Positions 35,465-44,177 of a DNA stretch of 64,000 bases are shown here, piece by piece. Under the pieces are notes generated by a model. The model did no database searches, was not told the origin of the DNA, and worked only from the letters and a program-made list of their open reading frames with translations. Origin of the DNA: OMPR01 sp965183835. Lineage in GTDB: Bacteria; Pseudomonadota; Alphaproteobacteria; Rhodobacterales; Rhodobacteraceae. The stretch's first letter is position 1. The number at the start of each line of letters is the position of its first letter. A program made the translations under genes and the position numbers. The DNA is taken from assembly GCA_965183835.1 (NCBI GenBank), contig CBCYME010000013.1:1-64000 (forward strand), written 5' to 3'.

Positions 35465-36175
35465 TCACTCGAGCGCGCTGAAATAGGCTGCCAACGCAGC
35501 GATCTCTTCATCCGAGAGCCGCCCCGCCATCATTTGCATCACCGGGTGTGGGCGAATTTCCCGCTTGTAGGCATGCATGGCGATAACAAAATCCTCGATC
35601 ACCCAACCAGTGATCACCGGAATGCCATCGTATTCGCCATCCACTTGATGGCAGGTGGTGCATTCCGTGGCGAGGTATTCGCCATATTCCGGGTCACCGA
35701 CAATCGCCAGGACGTCTGCATTCAACTCCACCTCGCGTTTGCGGGCTGTTGGGGCGGCTTCGGGTATGTCCTGTGGGTTCGCCGAAAATTGGCGCAAATA
35801 GGCCAGAACATCATTGCGATCTTTTTGATTTTTAAGACCGCGAAACGCCATGCGGGTGCCGCTAACCAACGCTTTAGGGTTTTCAAGGTAGGCATCCAGA
35901 TGCTCCAGATCCCAGACCATGCCATCCCGACGCGCGCGCTCGATGCCGCGCGAATATTTGAAGTCTTCGAACTGCGCCACTTTGCGGTCAAAAATACCGT
36001 TCAGATGCGGGCCGACTTTGTGGCGGGCCGCCTGCCCAACTTCGTGGCAGGATGCGCATTTCTGGAACACCTCAGCACCCTGCGCCGCATCCCCAATGCT
36101 GATGGCTTCTTCTTCTGCGTGGGCCATGCTGCTTAGCACGGTACACGTTAGTATTGCTCCTCCTAAACCCCGCAT
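35465..36175 (-). CDS. soxE: SoxE, diheme cytochrome c
   Basis: 236 residues with a signal peptide (cleaved near residue 20, AHA|EE). Two heme motifs are visible: CASCH (40-44) and CTTCH (172-176). It is the electron acceptor of the SoxF flavoprotein. The ATG at 36175 has a weak upstream ribosome site; GGAGGAG occurs inside the first codons but no suitable start follows it, so I keep this start. It is one base from soxD and 41 from soxF. Confidence 0.92.
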   Translation of the reverse strand: MRGLGGAILTCTVLSSMAHAEEEAISIGDAAQGAEVFQKCASCHEVGQAARHKVGPHLNGIFDRKVAQFEDFKYSRGIERARRDGMVWDLEHLDAYLENPKALVSGTRMAFRGLKNQKDRNDVLAYLRQFSANPQDIPEAAPTARKREVELNADVLAIVGDPEYGEYLATECTTCHQVDGEYDGIPVITGWVIEDFVIAMHAYKREIRPHPVMQMMAGRLSDEEIAALAAYFSALE

Positions 36176-36176
36176 C

Positions 36177-37226
36177 TTATTGCGGGAAGGATTTGAGGTA
36201 GGCGATCACCGCCGCAATATCCTTGTCCTTTTTCAAACCGGCAAAAGACATTTTGGTGCCTTTCATGTATTTCTTAGGCTTGGTCAGGAATGCGCCCAGT
36301 TCTTCGTCTGTCCAAACCAGACCACCTTCGGCTGCGGCTTTCATAACCTTCGAGTATTTGAACCCGTCCGCCTTGGCAGCTGCCGCACCAACGATACCGT
36401 TCAGGATCGGGCCGGTTTTATTTTTCGCTTTGTCCCCAACCTGATGGCAGGCCTTACATTTCTTAAAGGTCTTTTCGCCCTTTTTCACCAGTTCCGGATC
36501 CAAGGCGGCCTCTTGAACGGCTGGCTCTTCAACGGGGGCTTCTTCGACAGGTTCGGCTTTCGCTTCTTGGGCGACCGGAGCGGCTTCAGCTGATGTGCCC
36601 TCGTCCGGGGTAACATCCAGAACCAAAGCACGCTTGGTAATCTCGACAGTTTCCTTGCAGTTTTCCATGCAGGGTTCACCGACAAAATGTGCCTCGGATG
36701 TAAGGCGATCATCCAGAATAAACCCGTCTTTGTTGGGCATCTCCACCTCAAGGAAGTTGTCCTTGGACAAAACAAACTCATCATCCACCAGATCGTTGGA
36801 ATATAAGATATAAGCCACTATAGCATAAACCTCGTCCGGAGTCAGGGTTTGCGCATTGCCAAAAGGCATAGACCGGTTGACGTAATCCCAAGTGGTGGAC
36901 AGGTAGGGCCAATAAGAGCCAACGGTTTTTAGCGGATCCTCGTGATCCAGTGTGTCCATGCCGCCAGCAAGTTTGGGCCAATTATCAACGCCTTCGGCAA
37001 AATCCCCGTGGCAGATGGCGCATTGCTCGGCAAAGACTTCTTCGCCGGTGAACACATCTCCTGACCCTTCGGGCAGGCCGGTGCCATCGGGGCTGACGTC
37101 TTTGTCCCATGCGGCGACTTCATCCGGTGTGGCGGTGCGACCCAAACCCAGCTTTTCAGCATAGGCCGGCAGCGCCAGTGTGGCCGCCAGAGCGGTGGAT
37201 ACGATCAGCTTACGATACTTCGACAT
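36177..37226 (-). CDS. soxD: SoxD, sulfane dehydrogenase diheme cytochrome
   Basis: 349 residues: signal peptide (about 1-23, LPAYA|EK), heme motif CAICH (69-73) with a likely Met ligand in RSMPFG, an acidic Pro/Glu linker (about 213-242) and a second cytochrome domain with CKACH (257-261) and GTKMSFAG. SoxCD oxidises the sulfane sulfur of SoxY-bound thiosulfate by six electrons. The gene starts inside the end of soxC (17-base overlap) after GGAGAGGCGG, so the two subunits are translationally linked. Confidence 0.95.
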   Translation of the reverse strand: MSKYRKLIVSTALAATLALPAYAEKLGLGRTATPDEVAAWDKDVSPDGTGLPEGSGDVFTGEEVFAEQCAICHGDFAEGVDNWPKLAGGMDTLDHEDPLKTVGSYWPYLSTTWDYVNRSMPFGNAQTLTPDEVYAIVAYILYSNDLVDDEFVLSKDNFLEVEMPNKDGFILDDRLTSEAHFVGEPCMENCKETVEITKRALVLDVTPDEGTSAEAAPVAQEAKAEPVEEAPVEEPAVQEAALDPELVKKGEKTFKKCKACHQVGDKAKNKTGPILNGIVGAAAAKADGFKYSKVMKAAAEGGLVWTDEELGAFLTKPKKYMKGTKMSFAGLKKDKDIAAVIAYLKSFPQ

Positions 37227-38490
37227 TTTCCGCCTCTCCGGTTGCTTTCACCCACCATGTCTGGATGCAATTGTTATGATAGATCGAATTCAACCCGCGC
37301 ACTTCGCGCAGCTGATCCTTGGTTGGCTGGACATAGCCGGTGGTGTCGCGCGCGCGGCTTTGCAACAGCATCTCGGACCCATCCCAGACATGATCCAAAT
37401 AGAATCGCGTCAGTGCTTTGTCCTGACCGGGCGCCGCCAAGCGTGCCTCTTTCCAGGTTTTGCCGCCGTCGATCGAAACATCAACACCGCTGATCGCGCC
37501 GCGTCCAGACCAGGCCAAGCCGGTAATAACCAACGGGCCTTTGCCGTGCTTGATCGGGGCCTGCGGGCTGGGCGAGGTCACAACAGATTTAGCGTCCATC
37601 TCCCATGTCCATTTGCGCGCGATACCATTGGCCAAATTGTCGGTGTATTTGCTGGTCTCTTCGCGGCTTTCCACGGCTTGGTCGGTCACTTCGATGCGAC
37701 GCAGCCACTTGATCCACATGTTGCCTTCCCAACCGGGAACAACAAGACGGACAGGGTACCCGTGCTCTTTGCGCAACGCCTCGCCGTTGGCTTTGAACGC
37801 CACCAACACATCGTCCAACGCTTTGGCCATCGGAATCGAGCGCCCGTTCGAAGACGCGTCCGCACCTTCGACATAGACCCACTTGTCGGCCAGATCACCC
37901 GCCGCATTCAGACCCGCCTCTTCCAACAAAGTGCGCAGGCTGATGCCCGAATATTCCATGTTGTGGATCATGCCATGGGTGAACTGCGCACCGTTCAGCT
38001 GCGCCCCCGCCCATTCCATGCCGGTGTTCGCCGCACATTCACAGAAATACACCCGGTTTTCACGAGGGAAACGCTCCAGATCTTCGTAGGAAAATACCAG
38101 TGGCGTATCCACCAACCCGTTAATCATCAGGCGGTAATCTTCTTTACGCAGCTCAATCGCGCCCGAGTGGTGGCGCTCAAACGCACAGCCCTGCGGTGTG
38201 ATCGTGCCATCCAGCGCATGAATGGGCGTAAAATTGATCGAGCTGATGGTATCGGCCGTCAGCCATTCAACATTGCGGCGCACCACGTCTTGTTCGAATT
38301 CAATTGGCAAACCATAAGGGGTGGCATCAACGCCTTCCCCTGTGGCAGATGCCCATTCTTGGACCTGCGTGATCAGCGGATCGCCACTGGCCTGCGCTGC
38401 ACCTGCAGCAACAGCGCCAACCCCGGCAGCAGCAGCCCCGGTCAGGAACTGGCGGCGCGAGGGGGACGTTTTATTGGAGCTTTCACTCAT
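37210..38490 (-). CDS. soxC: SoxC, sulfane dehydrogenase molybdoprotein
   Basis: 426 residues of the sulfite-oxidase family with a Tat signal (SPSRRQFLTG). The molybdenum-ligand Cys lies in YFCECAANTGMEW, and the dimerisation domain with SRARDTTGYVQP is at the C-terminus. There is no cytochrome b5 domain, which is right for SoxC. It pairs with SoxD. A 16-bp palindrome lies 30 bases upstream of the ATG, so soxCD may have its own regulated promoter. It needs molybdopterin, which modABC in this window would support. Confidence 0.96.
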   Translation of the reverse strand: MSESSNKTSPSRRQFLTGAAAAGVGAVAAGAAQASGDPLITQVQEWASATGEGVDATPYGLPIEFEQDVVRRNVEWLTADTISSINFTPIHALDGTITPQGCAFERHHSGAIELRKEDYRLMINGLVDTPLVFSYEDLERFPRENRVYFCECAANTGMEWAGAQLNGAQFTHGMIHNMEYSGISLRTLLEEAGLNAAGDLADKWVYVEGADASSNGRSIPMAKALDDVLVAFKANGEALRKEHGYPVRLVVPGWEGNMWIKWLRRIEVTDQAVESREETSKYTDNLANGIARKWTWEMDAKSVVTSPSPQAPIKHGKGPLVITGLAWSGRGAISGVDVSIDGGKTWKEARLAAPGQDKALTRFYLDHVWDGSEMLLQSRARDTTGYVQPTKDQLREVRGLNSIYHNNCIQTWWVKATGEAENVEVS

Positions 38491-38519
38491 TTGAAATTGC
38501 CTCCTTTTTGCATCGAGAA

Positions 38520-38535
38520 ATTCACATAAGTGAAT
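38520..38535. promoter_or_regulatory. Candidate SoxR operator before soxC
   Basis: ATTCAC-ATAA-GTGAAT is a perfect 6-4-6 palindrome, 30 bases upstream of the soxC ATG and 42 past the soxB stop. It matches the palindromes before soxB and soxX. Binding by the ArsR-type SoxR is inferred. Confidence 0.7.
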
Positions 38536-38576
38536 TCGTTGCTTGAAAAAAATTTCGACCCGAGGTCGAGGCGCTG

Positions 38577-40280
38577 TTAAGCGCCCACGACCTTGACCGA
38601 TGTGTTGGGGGTGACAGACACTGTGCCCAGCTTCTTGATATGGCTTTCCACCACATCCCAGATCTGCGGCCCTTCGGTGCCCTCATTGACGCTAGCCCAG
38701 CCAGCGACGACATAGTTTTTGTCGGCTTGAAGCGCTTCGCCTGTTTTCAACAAAGTCAGATCGCTGATGCGTTCGCCCTGTGGCTTGGTGACGTCGATAC
38801 GATAGCCAAGACCTCCCACGCGCACCATGTCTCCGCCCTGCTGATAGTAAGGATCAGGGTTGAACAGGTTGTCGCCAACGTCCTCAAGAATAACTTTGAT
38901 GAACTCGCCGGTCATCTCACTGCGATAAGCCTCGCCATAGCTCATCGAAGTAACGTTCCAAATGTCTTCACGGGTGATGTCCTGCCCCGGCAGGATCGAC
39001 GGGCCCCAACGGACGCCAGGCGACATGGCAATGTCGGCCTCACGTTCGCTCAGCAACGCATCACAGATCAGATCATCCCACGTGCCGTTAAAGTTGCCAC
39101 GACGAAAGAGCGTCGATGCATCATCGGTGCGGCCGATAACCTCGGACAGCTGATCCGCATAAGGCGCGCGCTGTTCGTCGATCAATTTGGTGATCGTCGC
39201 GTCAGGCGCAATCACATCCGAGAATATCGGGATCAACTTATGCTTGAGTCCCATCAACTGACCATCACGCACATCCAGATCAACGCGGCTGACGAATTTG
39301 CCGTTGGAGCCAGAGGCGATGATATGGGTTTTTTCAACCAGAACCGGCTCGGGCAGCGCATCATGGGTGTGGCCCGACAGGATCACGTCGATACCCTGAA
39401 CCCGACCCGCCATTTTCTTGTCTACGTCAAAGCCGTTGTGAGACAGAACAACAACCACATCGACCCCGGCCTCACGGACCTCATTCACCATCTCCTGCAT
39501 GTTCTCGTCACGAATACCAAACGAATATTCAGGGAACATCCAGCGTGGGTTGGCGATGGGCATATAGGGGAACGCCTGACCAATCACCGCAACCTTAGAG
39601 CCGCCCCGATCAAAGAACTTGTAGGGCTTAAACAGCTCTGCTGGTTCATCCCATTCAGAGTCAAAGATATTCTGGCCAAGGGCAGCGAACGGCAGACCCT
39701 CGACAATCTCATTCACCCGGTCGGAGCCCAGCGTGAATTCCCAGTGGAAAGTCATTGCATCCGGTTTCAACGCGTTCATCACGTTGACCATGTCCTGCCC
39801 TTCGGTGTGGTGACAGGTGTAAGACCCGTGCCATGTATCGCCGCCATCCAGTAACAGCGCGTCAGGGCGATCCGCACGAATGGCGTTGATCACAGTGGAC
39901 ACGCGATCCAACCCGCCCACGCGGCCATAGGTTTTAGCCAGCGATGCGAAATCATTATAGGTCAGGGCGTAGGCAGACGGCGATCCGTCCGCGATGCCAT
40001 AGGCCTTGCGGAAATCCGCGCCAGTCACGTGAGGCATCTGGCCATTTGCAGCACCGATGCCCAGATTCACCTCGGGTTCGCGGAAAAAGATCGGTTTCAG
40101 CTGCGCGTGAATGTCGGTGATATGGATCAGAGAGATGTTACCAAAGGTATCAAACTCGAGCAGCTGGTCCTGCGTCAGCGACTGCTGTGCCGCCAAACGG
40201 GCCCAATTGCCGAAACCAGAGGCCCCAACCATGGCAGATGCCGCCATAGAGACCTGAAGAAAATCACGACGAGAGATCAT
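38577..40280 (-). CDS. soxB: SoxB, sulfate thiol esterase
   Basis: 567 residues from ATG 40280, chosen because it starts the Tat signal MISRRDFLQVSMAAS; an upstream GTG at 40304 adds eight residues. It has the metallophosphatase-like fold with metal motifs DIHAQLK, LDGGDTWHGSY and GHTHDA, and a C-terminal 5'-nucleotidase-like domain. SoxB hydrolyses sulfate from the SoxY cysteine-bound intermediate in the periplasm using two Mn ions. A palindrome lies 27 bases upstream. Confidence 0.96.
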   Translation of the reverse strand: MISRRDFLQVSMAASAMVGASGFGNWARLAAQQSLTQDQLLEFDTFGNISLIHITDIHAQLKPIFFREPEVNLGIGAANGQMPHVTGADFRKAYGIADGSPSAYALTYNDFASLAKTYGRVGGLDRVSTVINAIRADRPDALLLDGGDTWHGSYTCHHTEGQDMVNVMNALKPDAMTFHWEFTLGSDRVNEIVEGLPFAALGQNIFDSEWDEPAELFKPYKFFDRGGSKVAVIGQAFPYMPIANPRWMFPEYSFGIRDENMQEMVNEVREAGVDVVVVLSHNGFDVDKKMAGRVQGIDVILSGHTHDALPEPVLVEKTHIIASGSNGKFVSRVDLDVRDGQLMGLKHKLIPIFSDVIAPDATITKLIDEQRAPYADQLSEVIGRTDDASTLFRRGNFNGTWDDLICDALLSEREADIAMSPGVRWGPSILPGQDITREDIWNVTSMSYGEAYRSEMTGEFIKVILEDVGDNLFNPDPYYQQGGDMVRVGGLGYRIDVTKPQGERISDLTLLKTGEALQADKNYVVAGWASVNEGTEGPQIWDVVESHIKKLGTVSVTPNTSVKVVGA

Positions 40281-40306
40281 GAGGAGCTGCTTTCCATACT
40301 TCACGC

Positions 40307-40332
40307 ATTCACATTTGTGAATTCATTTGAAT
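40307..40332. promoter_or_regulatory. Candidate SoxR operator before soxB
   Basis: ATTCAC-ATTT-GTGAAT (40307-40322) is a perfect palindrome, in fact 7-2-7. A second, ATTCA-TT-TGAAT (40321-40332), overlaps it, giving three to four half-sites in tandem, 27 bases upstream of the soxB start and in the soxA-soxB gap. Confidence 0.7.
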
Positions 40333-40377
40333 AAAAATGACCCCGCACCAGAAAACTGGCGCGGGGCAAGGGGGATA

Positions 40378-41241
40378 TTAGTTGCGCACCGAGGGGGCTT
40401 CGACCGACAGGCCGTTGCCGCGGGATGCAACATAAAGCTCAAGTGCGACAAAGTCCGAACCGCCGGGCTTGTACGTTTCGGCACGGGTGTCGCGTACACA
40501 ACCTTTGAAGCGGGCATGTGCGTTGTTAAGCTTGGTGTTTTTCAGACGATACACCGGAAAGCCGTTGATCTGGCCTTGGCTCAGGTGGTCAGCACGGATC
40601 ATGTTGCCATAGTTGTCTTCATGGCAGTTCGCGCAGGACAGCTCGAGCTGGCCGGTACGCGTATAGTACATTTCCTTGCCTTTTTCCCACGTCGCCTGGG
40701 CTGGACCATCAATGGCAACATTGACCGGCATGCCGCGCGACTGGACCGAAATTAGGGCCTCCATCGCGGTCATTTTGCCACCGGTGTATTTCCACTTTTC
40801 GGCGCCCATCTGATTTTCACGACAGTCGTTGATCTGATGCGCGAGGGTGCGCACTTCGCCGGCTGTCTCGTTCCATTTGGGATAGACGGCGCGAACGCCG
40901 GCCATGCTTTCCTCGACATCATCGTGACAGGACGCGCACGACTTGCCTTCGGAACCGTCAACCTGGTCCCACGTTTCCAATGCCTGATCGACAAAGATCA
41001 TGCCCGGATTGTCGAAATCGTCTGTCTGCAACGCCTGAGTTTCGTCAGAGCGATACAGCCAACCCGAATTGATCTCGTCCATAACATCGGAAATATGCGC
41101 CGGAGCTGCGGTCCGGGTGACCATGTCGATCTCCCCGTTCACCACCAGGCTTGCGCTTTCGTCGGCCATAGCAGGCGCTGCAAACGCGCAGGCTGCCACG
41201 GCGATGGCTGTGAGGGTTTTGGTCCCCATTGGCTTTGTCAT
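40378..41241 (-). CDS. soxA: SoxA, L-cysteine S-thiosulfotransferase heme subunit
   Basis: 287 residues with a signal peptide (cleaved near 26, AMA|DE). Two heme motifs, CASCH (102-106) and CANCH (203-207), make this the diheme type. The active-site cysteine that becomes the persulfide heme ligand is Cys248 in ARFKGCVRDTRAE. With SoxX it joins thiosulfate to SoxY. It follows soxZ by 27 bases. No operator-like palindrome was seen between soxX and soxA, so soxXYZA read as one block. Confidence 0.96.
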   Translation of the reverse strand: MTKPMGTKTLTAIAVAACAFAAPAMADESASLVVNGEIDMVTRTAAPAHISDVMDEINSGWLYRSDETQALQTDDFDNPGMIFVDQALETWDQVDGSEGKSCASCHDDVEESMAGVRAVYPKWNETAGEVRTLAHQINDCRENQMGAEKWKYTGGKMTAMEALISVQSRGMPVNVAIDGPAQATWEKGKEMYYTRTGQLELSCANCHEDNYGNMIRADHLSQGQINGFPVYRLKNTKLNNAHARFKGCVRDTRAETYKPGGSDFVALELYVASRGNGLSVEAPSVRN

Positions 41242-41268
41242 TATGCGTGTCCTCCCTGTATGTACGAT

Positions 41269-41598
41269 TCAGCCGATTGCGACTGATTTCTTGGTGTCGT
41301 AGACCGAACCGTCATCGTCATACCAAGTGAACACAAAGTCACCGGCTTCGGGCACGGTGGCCTCGAACTGGAAGTATGGGTTGGTCGAAATCGCCGATTC
41401 CATTTTGACGTCGACAACCAACTGGCCGTTGAACTCACAGGTAAAGCGATTGATGATCGAGCGCGGGATGAGGTTACCCTCTTTGTCCTTTCGCTGGCCG
41501 CTTTCCATTTTGTGGCTGATCAGGGTCTTGATCGTGATCGCCTCGCCAGCAGCGGCTTTTTTCGGGACCTTGACGCGGGGTTTTACACCAGATGCCAT
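41269..41598 (-). CDS. soxZ: SoxZ, sulfur carrier complex subunit
   Basis: 109 residues, no signal peptide, which is normal because it is exported with SoxY by the Tat system. The protein is an immunoglobulin-like beta fold (EAITIKTLISHKMESGQRKD, then FTWYDDDGSVYD). It holds SoxY and presents the carrier arm. It lies 34 bases after soxY. Confidence 0.95.
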   Translation of the reverse strand: MASGVKPRVKVPKKAAAGEAITIKTLISHKMESGQRKDKEGNLIPRSIINRFTCEFNGQLVVDVKMESAISTNPYFQFEATVPEAGDFVFTWYDDDGSVYDTKKSVAIG

Positions 41599-41632
41599 TT
41601 TAAATTCTCCTAAATATCAACAGGGGCAGCGT

Positions 41633-42049
41633 TTAGCCGCCACACCCGCCGATGGTCACTTTCACAGTCGAGCTGGCTTTGACGAATGAACCGTCAGCCA
41701 TCTTGGCAAGCGCGATAACGTCCTGCGTGCCCGCCAGACGAATCCGGGTTGCGGCAGCCTGAGACGCGGCCAGAGGACCAAAGTTAAAGGTCGCAACACC
41801 CGGTGTCGGGTTCCCTGCAGCCAGAACCATGATCGACACAGCACCGGGGGCCGATACTTCGATCGGAACAGTGTTGCCGTTTTCAGCGATTTCCGGCGCG
41901 GTCAGGGTGATACCACCCTCGCCCACAGCGGCACCGCCAGTGAATTCTTCGATAGCAGCGTCTGACGAAGCCGACACCCGAAAGGGCAGCACTGTCAGAG
42001 CCGCTGCGCCCAGGGCCAGGCCCAAGGTGTCACGACGTGAGAAATCCAT
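41633..42049 (-). CDS. soxY: SoxY, sulfur-carrying subunit
   Basis: 138 residues, start 42049 after AAGGAG. A Tat signal (FSRRDTLGLALG) exports the SoxYZ complex. The C-terminal arm ends TIGGCGG, with Cys136 as the sole carrier site. All sulfur intermediates stay bound to this Cys during the cycle. Length is normal. Confidence 0.96.
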   Translation of the reverse strand: MDFSRRDTLGLALGAAALTVLPFRVSASSDAAIEEFTGGAAVGEGGITLTAPEIAENGNTVPIEVSAPGAVSIMVLAAGNPTPGVATFNFGPLAASQAAATRIRLAGTQDVIALAKMADGSFVKASSTVKVTIGGCGG

Positions 42050-42095
42050 ATTCTCTACTCCTTTACAAATCACAAGTACGCGGCAGAGACGCGCC

Positions 42096-42572
42096 TTATT
42101 CGTCTTTCAGTGTCACGAGGAAAGCGACCACATCTTCGATTTCCTGAGCTGTCAGGATCGGGGTCAGTGCCTCGGTCGGGGCTTTGCCGGTATAGGCATC
42201 ACCGGGACGGATGAAGCCATCCATTTTGTAGAACGCAGGCATCATTGTGCCCTCAAAGGTCATTTTGGCATTTGCAACCAAACCGCGCAGCTCTGCTTCG
42301 GTCCAGCGATCACCAGCGCCATCCATCAGCGGGCCAACTTCACCGTGGAATGGCACATCAGCCAGCGCAGTGATTTCATGGCAAGCAACACAGTTGCCTT
42401 TGGACTTGGTGCCCATAATGATCGCGCCGTTGGCTGCGTCTCCGGCAGTGCCGGTGAGCGAGGCTTCGATTGCGCCATCTTCGGTGAATGCGACCTCTTT
42501 AGGTTCAACTTCGCCTGCGAGTGCGGCGCCACCGAACAGCGCAGCGGCCAGTGTCAGAGATGTAAGCTTCAT
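42096..42572 (-). CDS. soxX: SoxX, monoheme cytochrome of SoxAX
   Basis: 158 residues, start 42572 after GGGAGG. A signal peptide (cleaved near 19, ALA|GE) precedes the single heme motif CVACH (61-65). The Met ligand is likely in GTMMPAFYKMDG. It passes electrons from SoxA to small cytochromes. The gene heads the soxXYZA run; a palindrome lies 86 bases upstream. Confidence 0.94.
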   Translation of the reverse strand: MKLTSLTLAAALFGGAALAGEVEPKEVAFTEDGAIEASLTGTAGDAANGAIIMGTKSKGNCVACHEITALADVPFHGEVGPLMDGAGDRWTEAELRGLVANAKMTFEGTMMPAFYKMDGFIRPGDAYTGKAPTEALTPILTAQEIEDVVAFLVTLKDE

Positions 42573-42657
42573 GTTTCCTCCCATTGGCTGCCACGCGATG
42601 CGCGGCTAACTTAGCTTTGCATACCGTAGGCTACCGGGCGGTCAGAACGCAACAACA

Positions 42658-42673
42658 AATTCACGAATATGAA
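42658..42673. promoter_or_regulatory. Candidate SoxR operator before soxX
   Basis: ATTCAC-GAAT-ATGAAT keeps the 6-4-6 spacing with one mismatch in the right arm. It lies in the soxW-soxX gap, the region where SoxR is known, from memory, to bind in Pseudaminobacter. It is followed by AT-rich sequence (TTGTTATAAT) that could form a promoter. Confidence 0.7.
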
Positions 42674-42748
42674 TTGTTATAATCTTTTGTCGCAGATCTA
42701 AAATATTTCCGAATGTTTTCAGGTGCCCTTGGGGCATCTTTCCCAGAG

Positions 42749-43327
42749 TTACCGAGTGTCGCCGTCGTCACGCTCACGAATCATACGTGCGTGATAGCGT
42801 TGAAAATCCTCTTCAGATTGATCTAGGTAACGTTCTTCTGCCACCCAATTCAACAGGTCAAGCGTCGTTCCCGCTGAAAAAGCACCCGGCATTATGGCGA
42901 CGGCCTGCTGGGACACAGGCAGGGAGGGGTCCAAATCGGTCGGCAGAAACACCATAGTCGGCGTGAAAAGTACCCCCCAACGGCGTGTTGCCTGCTTTTC
43001 CGTCAGGCTTTCACCATCCGCATCAATCACTTCGGTGTCGCCATGCAAATTGATCTGCACAGGGAAATACGCCTCTTCCAGCATGGATTTGACGCGCGGG
43101 TCCGAAAACGTGTTTTCGTGCATATCCTGACAGTACAAGCATCCACGCTGTTCGACGATCAACAGCAGTCGCTTGCCTTCTGAATGTGCTTCCTCGAAAT
43201 CTTCTTGCAGATCCTTAAAGGTATCGCGCATCCAATCTGCTTTGTGCAAACCATCATCACCAATTTCGGACGCAGCCAAAGGCGCCGCAAGACACAGAGC
43301 AATCACACCCGCAAATAGTAGTTTCAT
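42749..43327 (-). CDS. soxW: SoxW, periplasmic thioredoxin-like protein
   Basis: 192 residues from ATG 43327 (AGGAG eight bases upstream). A signal peptide (cleaved near 19, PLAAS) precedes a thioredoxin fold with the redox pair CLYC (63-66) and the cis-Pro segment FTPTMVFL. It probably takes electrons from SoxV and reduces SoxYZ or other periplasmic targets. It follows soxV by 16 bases. Confidence 0.92.
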   Translation of the reverse strand: MKLLFAGVIALCLAAPLAASEIGDDGLHKADWMRDTFKDLQEDFEEAHSEGKRLLLIVEQRGCLYCQDMHENTFSDPRVKSMLEEAYFPVQINLHGDTEVIDADGESLTEKQATRRWGVLFTPTMVFLPTDLDPSLPVSQQAVAIMPGAFSAGTTLDLLNWVAEERYLDQSEEDFQRYHARMIRERDDGDTR

Positions 43328-43343
43328 CACTTAGTCTCCTGTT

Positions 43344-44081
43344 TTAGCCAACATTCACAAAGCCCGGTATCCAACGGATCATCGCATCTGCAATCAGCGT
43401 CACACCCCCGGTTGCAATTAGAATAGCAAATACGATCAACATAACACCCATGCCTTTTTCCACCCAGGCAAAGGCGGCACGATGACGTTGAACCCAAGCC
43501 AAAAACGGCTTTGCGAACAGAGCCGCCACAATAAAGGGGGCCGTCATCCCTGCCCCGTAAAAGAACAACAAAACCGCCCCGCGCCAAATGTCACCCATGC
43601 CGCTGGCGATCATCAAGATCGACGCAAGCGCGGGTCCGACGCATGGGGTCCACCCAAACCCAAATGCCAGCCCCATCAGATATGCACCCAGCACGGTCGT
43701 GGCTTCGGCGCTGCTTTCCATTCGGGCCTCACGATACAGCAAGGGCACTTTGATGACGCCCAGAAAGTGCAGACCAAAAACCAACAGGATGACCGCCGCC
43801 ACATATGACAAGGTGTCTAAATACTGACCCAACACCTGCCCTAATGCGGTTGCCCCCATGCCAAGCAACATGAAAATCGTGGTCACCCCGGCGGCAAACA
43901 TCACGGCCGAAATCAACAGTCGACGCTGTGCACCCGGTGCAATTTCACCGTCCCCACGCAATTCAGACATGCTGAGGCCGCCCATATACGACAGATAAAA
44001 TGGCACCATTGGCAGGATACAAGGCGTAAAAAAGCTAAGAAGCCCTGCAAACGCTGCGCCATAGATGGAAACTTCGAGCAT
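43344..44081 (-). CDS. soxV: SoxV, CcdA-type electron transporter
   Basis: 245 residues with six membrane helices. The two transmembrane redox cysteines lie in SFFTPCILPMVPF and in GWTPCVGPALASI. It carries reductant from cytoplasmic thioredoxin across the membrane to SoxW/SoxS. It is the first gene of the minus-strand sox run and is divergent from soxS; the intergenic space is about 96 bases and contains half-sites of the presumed SoxR operator. Confidence 0.94.
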   Translation of the reverse strand: MLEVSIYGAAFAGLLSFFTPCILPMVPFYLSYMGGLSMSELRGDGEIAPGAQRRLLISAVMFAAGVTTIFMLLGMGATALGQVLGQYLDTLSYVAAVILLVFGLHFLGVIKVPLLYREARMESSAEATTVLGAYLMGLAFGFGWTPCVGPALASILMIASGMGDIWRGAVLLFFYGAGMTAPFIVAALFAKPFLAWVQRHRAAFAWVEKGMGVMLIVFAILIATGGVTLIADAMIRWIPGFVNVG

Positions 44082-44119
44082 ATCACGACCTCTTTACCCT
44101 GATGCACAGGGGCGCAACT

Positions 44120-44131
44120 TGAATCATTCAC
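44120..44131. promoter_or_regulatory. SoxR operator-like half-sites in the soxV-soxS gap
   Basis: TGAAT-C-ATTCAC has the same half-sites as the soxX, soxB and soxC palindromes but in opposite, back-to-back orientation. It lies between the divergent soxV and soxS genes, where SoxR sites are expected. Weaker than the other three. Confidence 0.5.
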
Positions 44132-44177
44132 ACATTCAGATTACGTTGTGTGACAAATGCAGGTCAACGGGTTCCCT

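Noticed and set aside
37180..38529. Long open frame on the plus strand opposite soxC (449 codons)
   Set aside because: It mirrors a high-GC coding gene, has no recognisable domain, and the soxC reading frame on the other strand is certain.
38640..39854. Long open frame on the plus strand opposite soxB (404 codons)
   Set aside because: Antisense shadow of soxB; composition is Arg/His-rich without family features.
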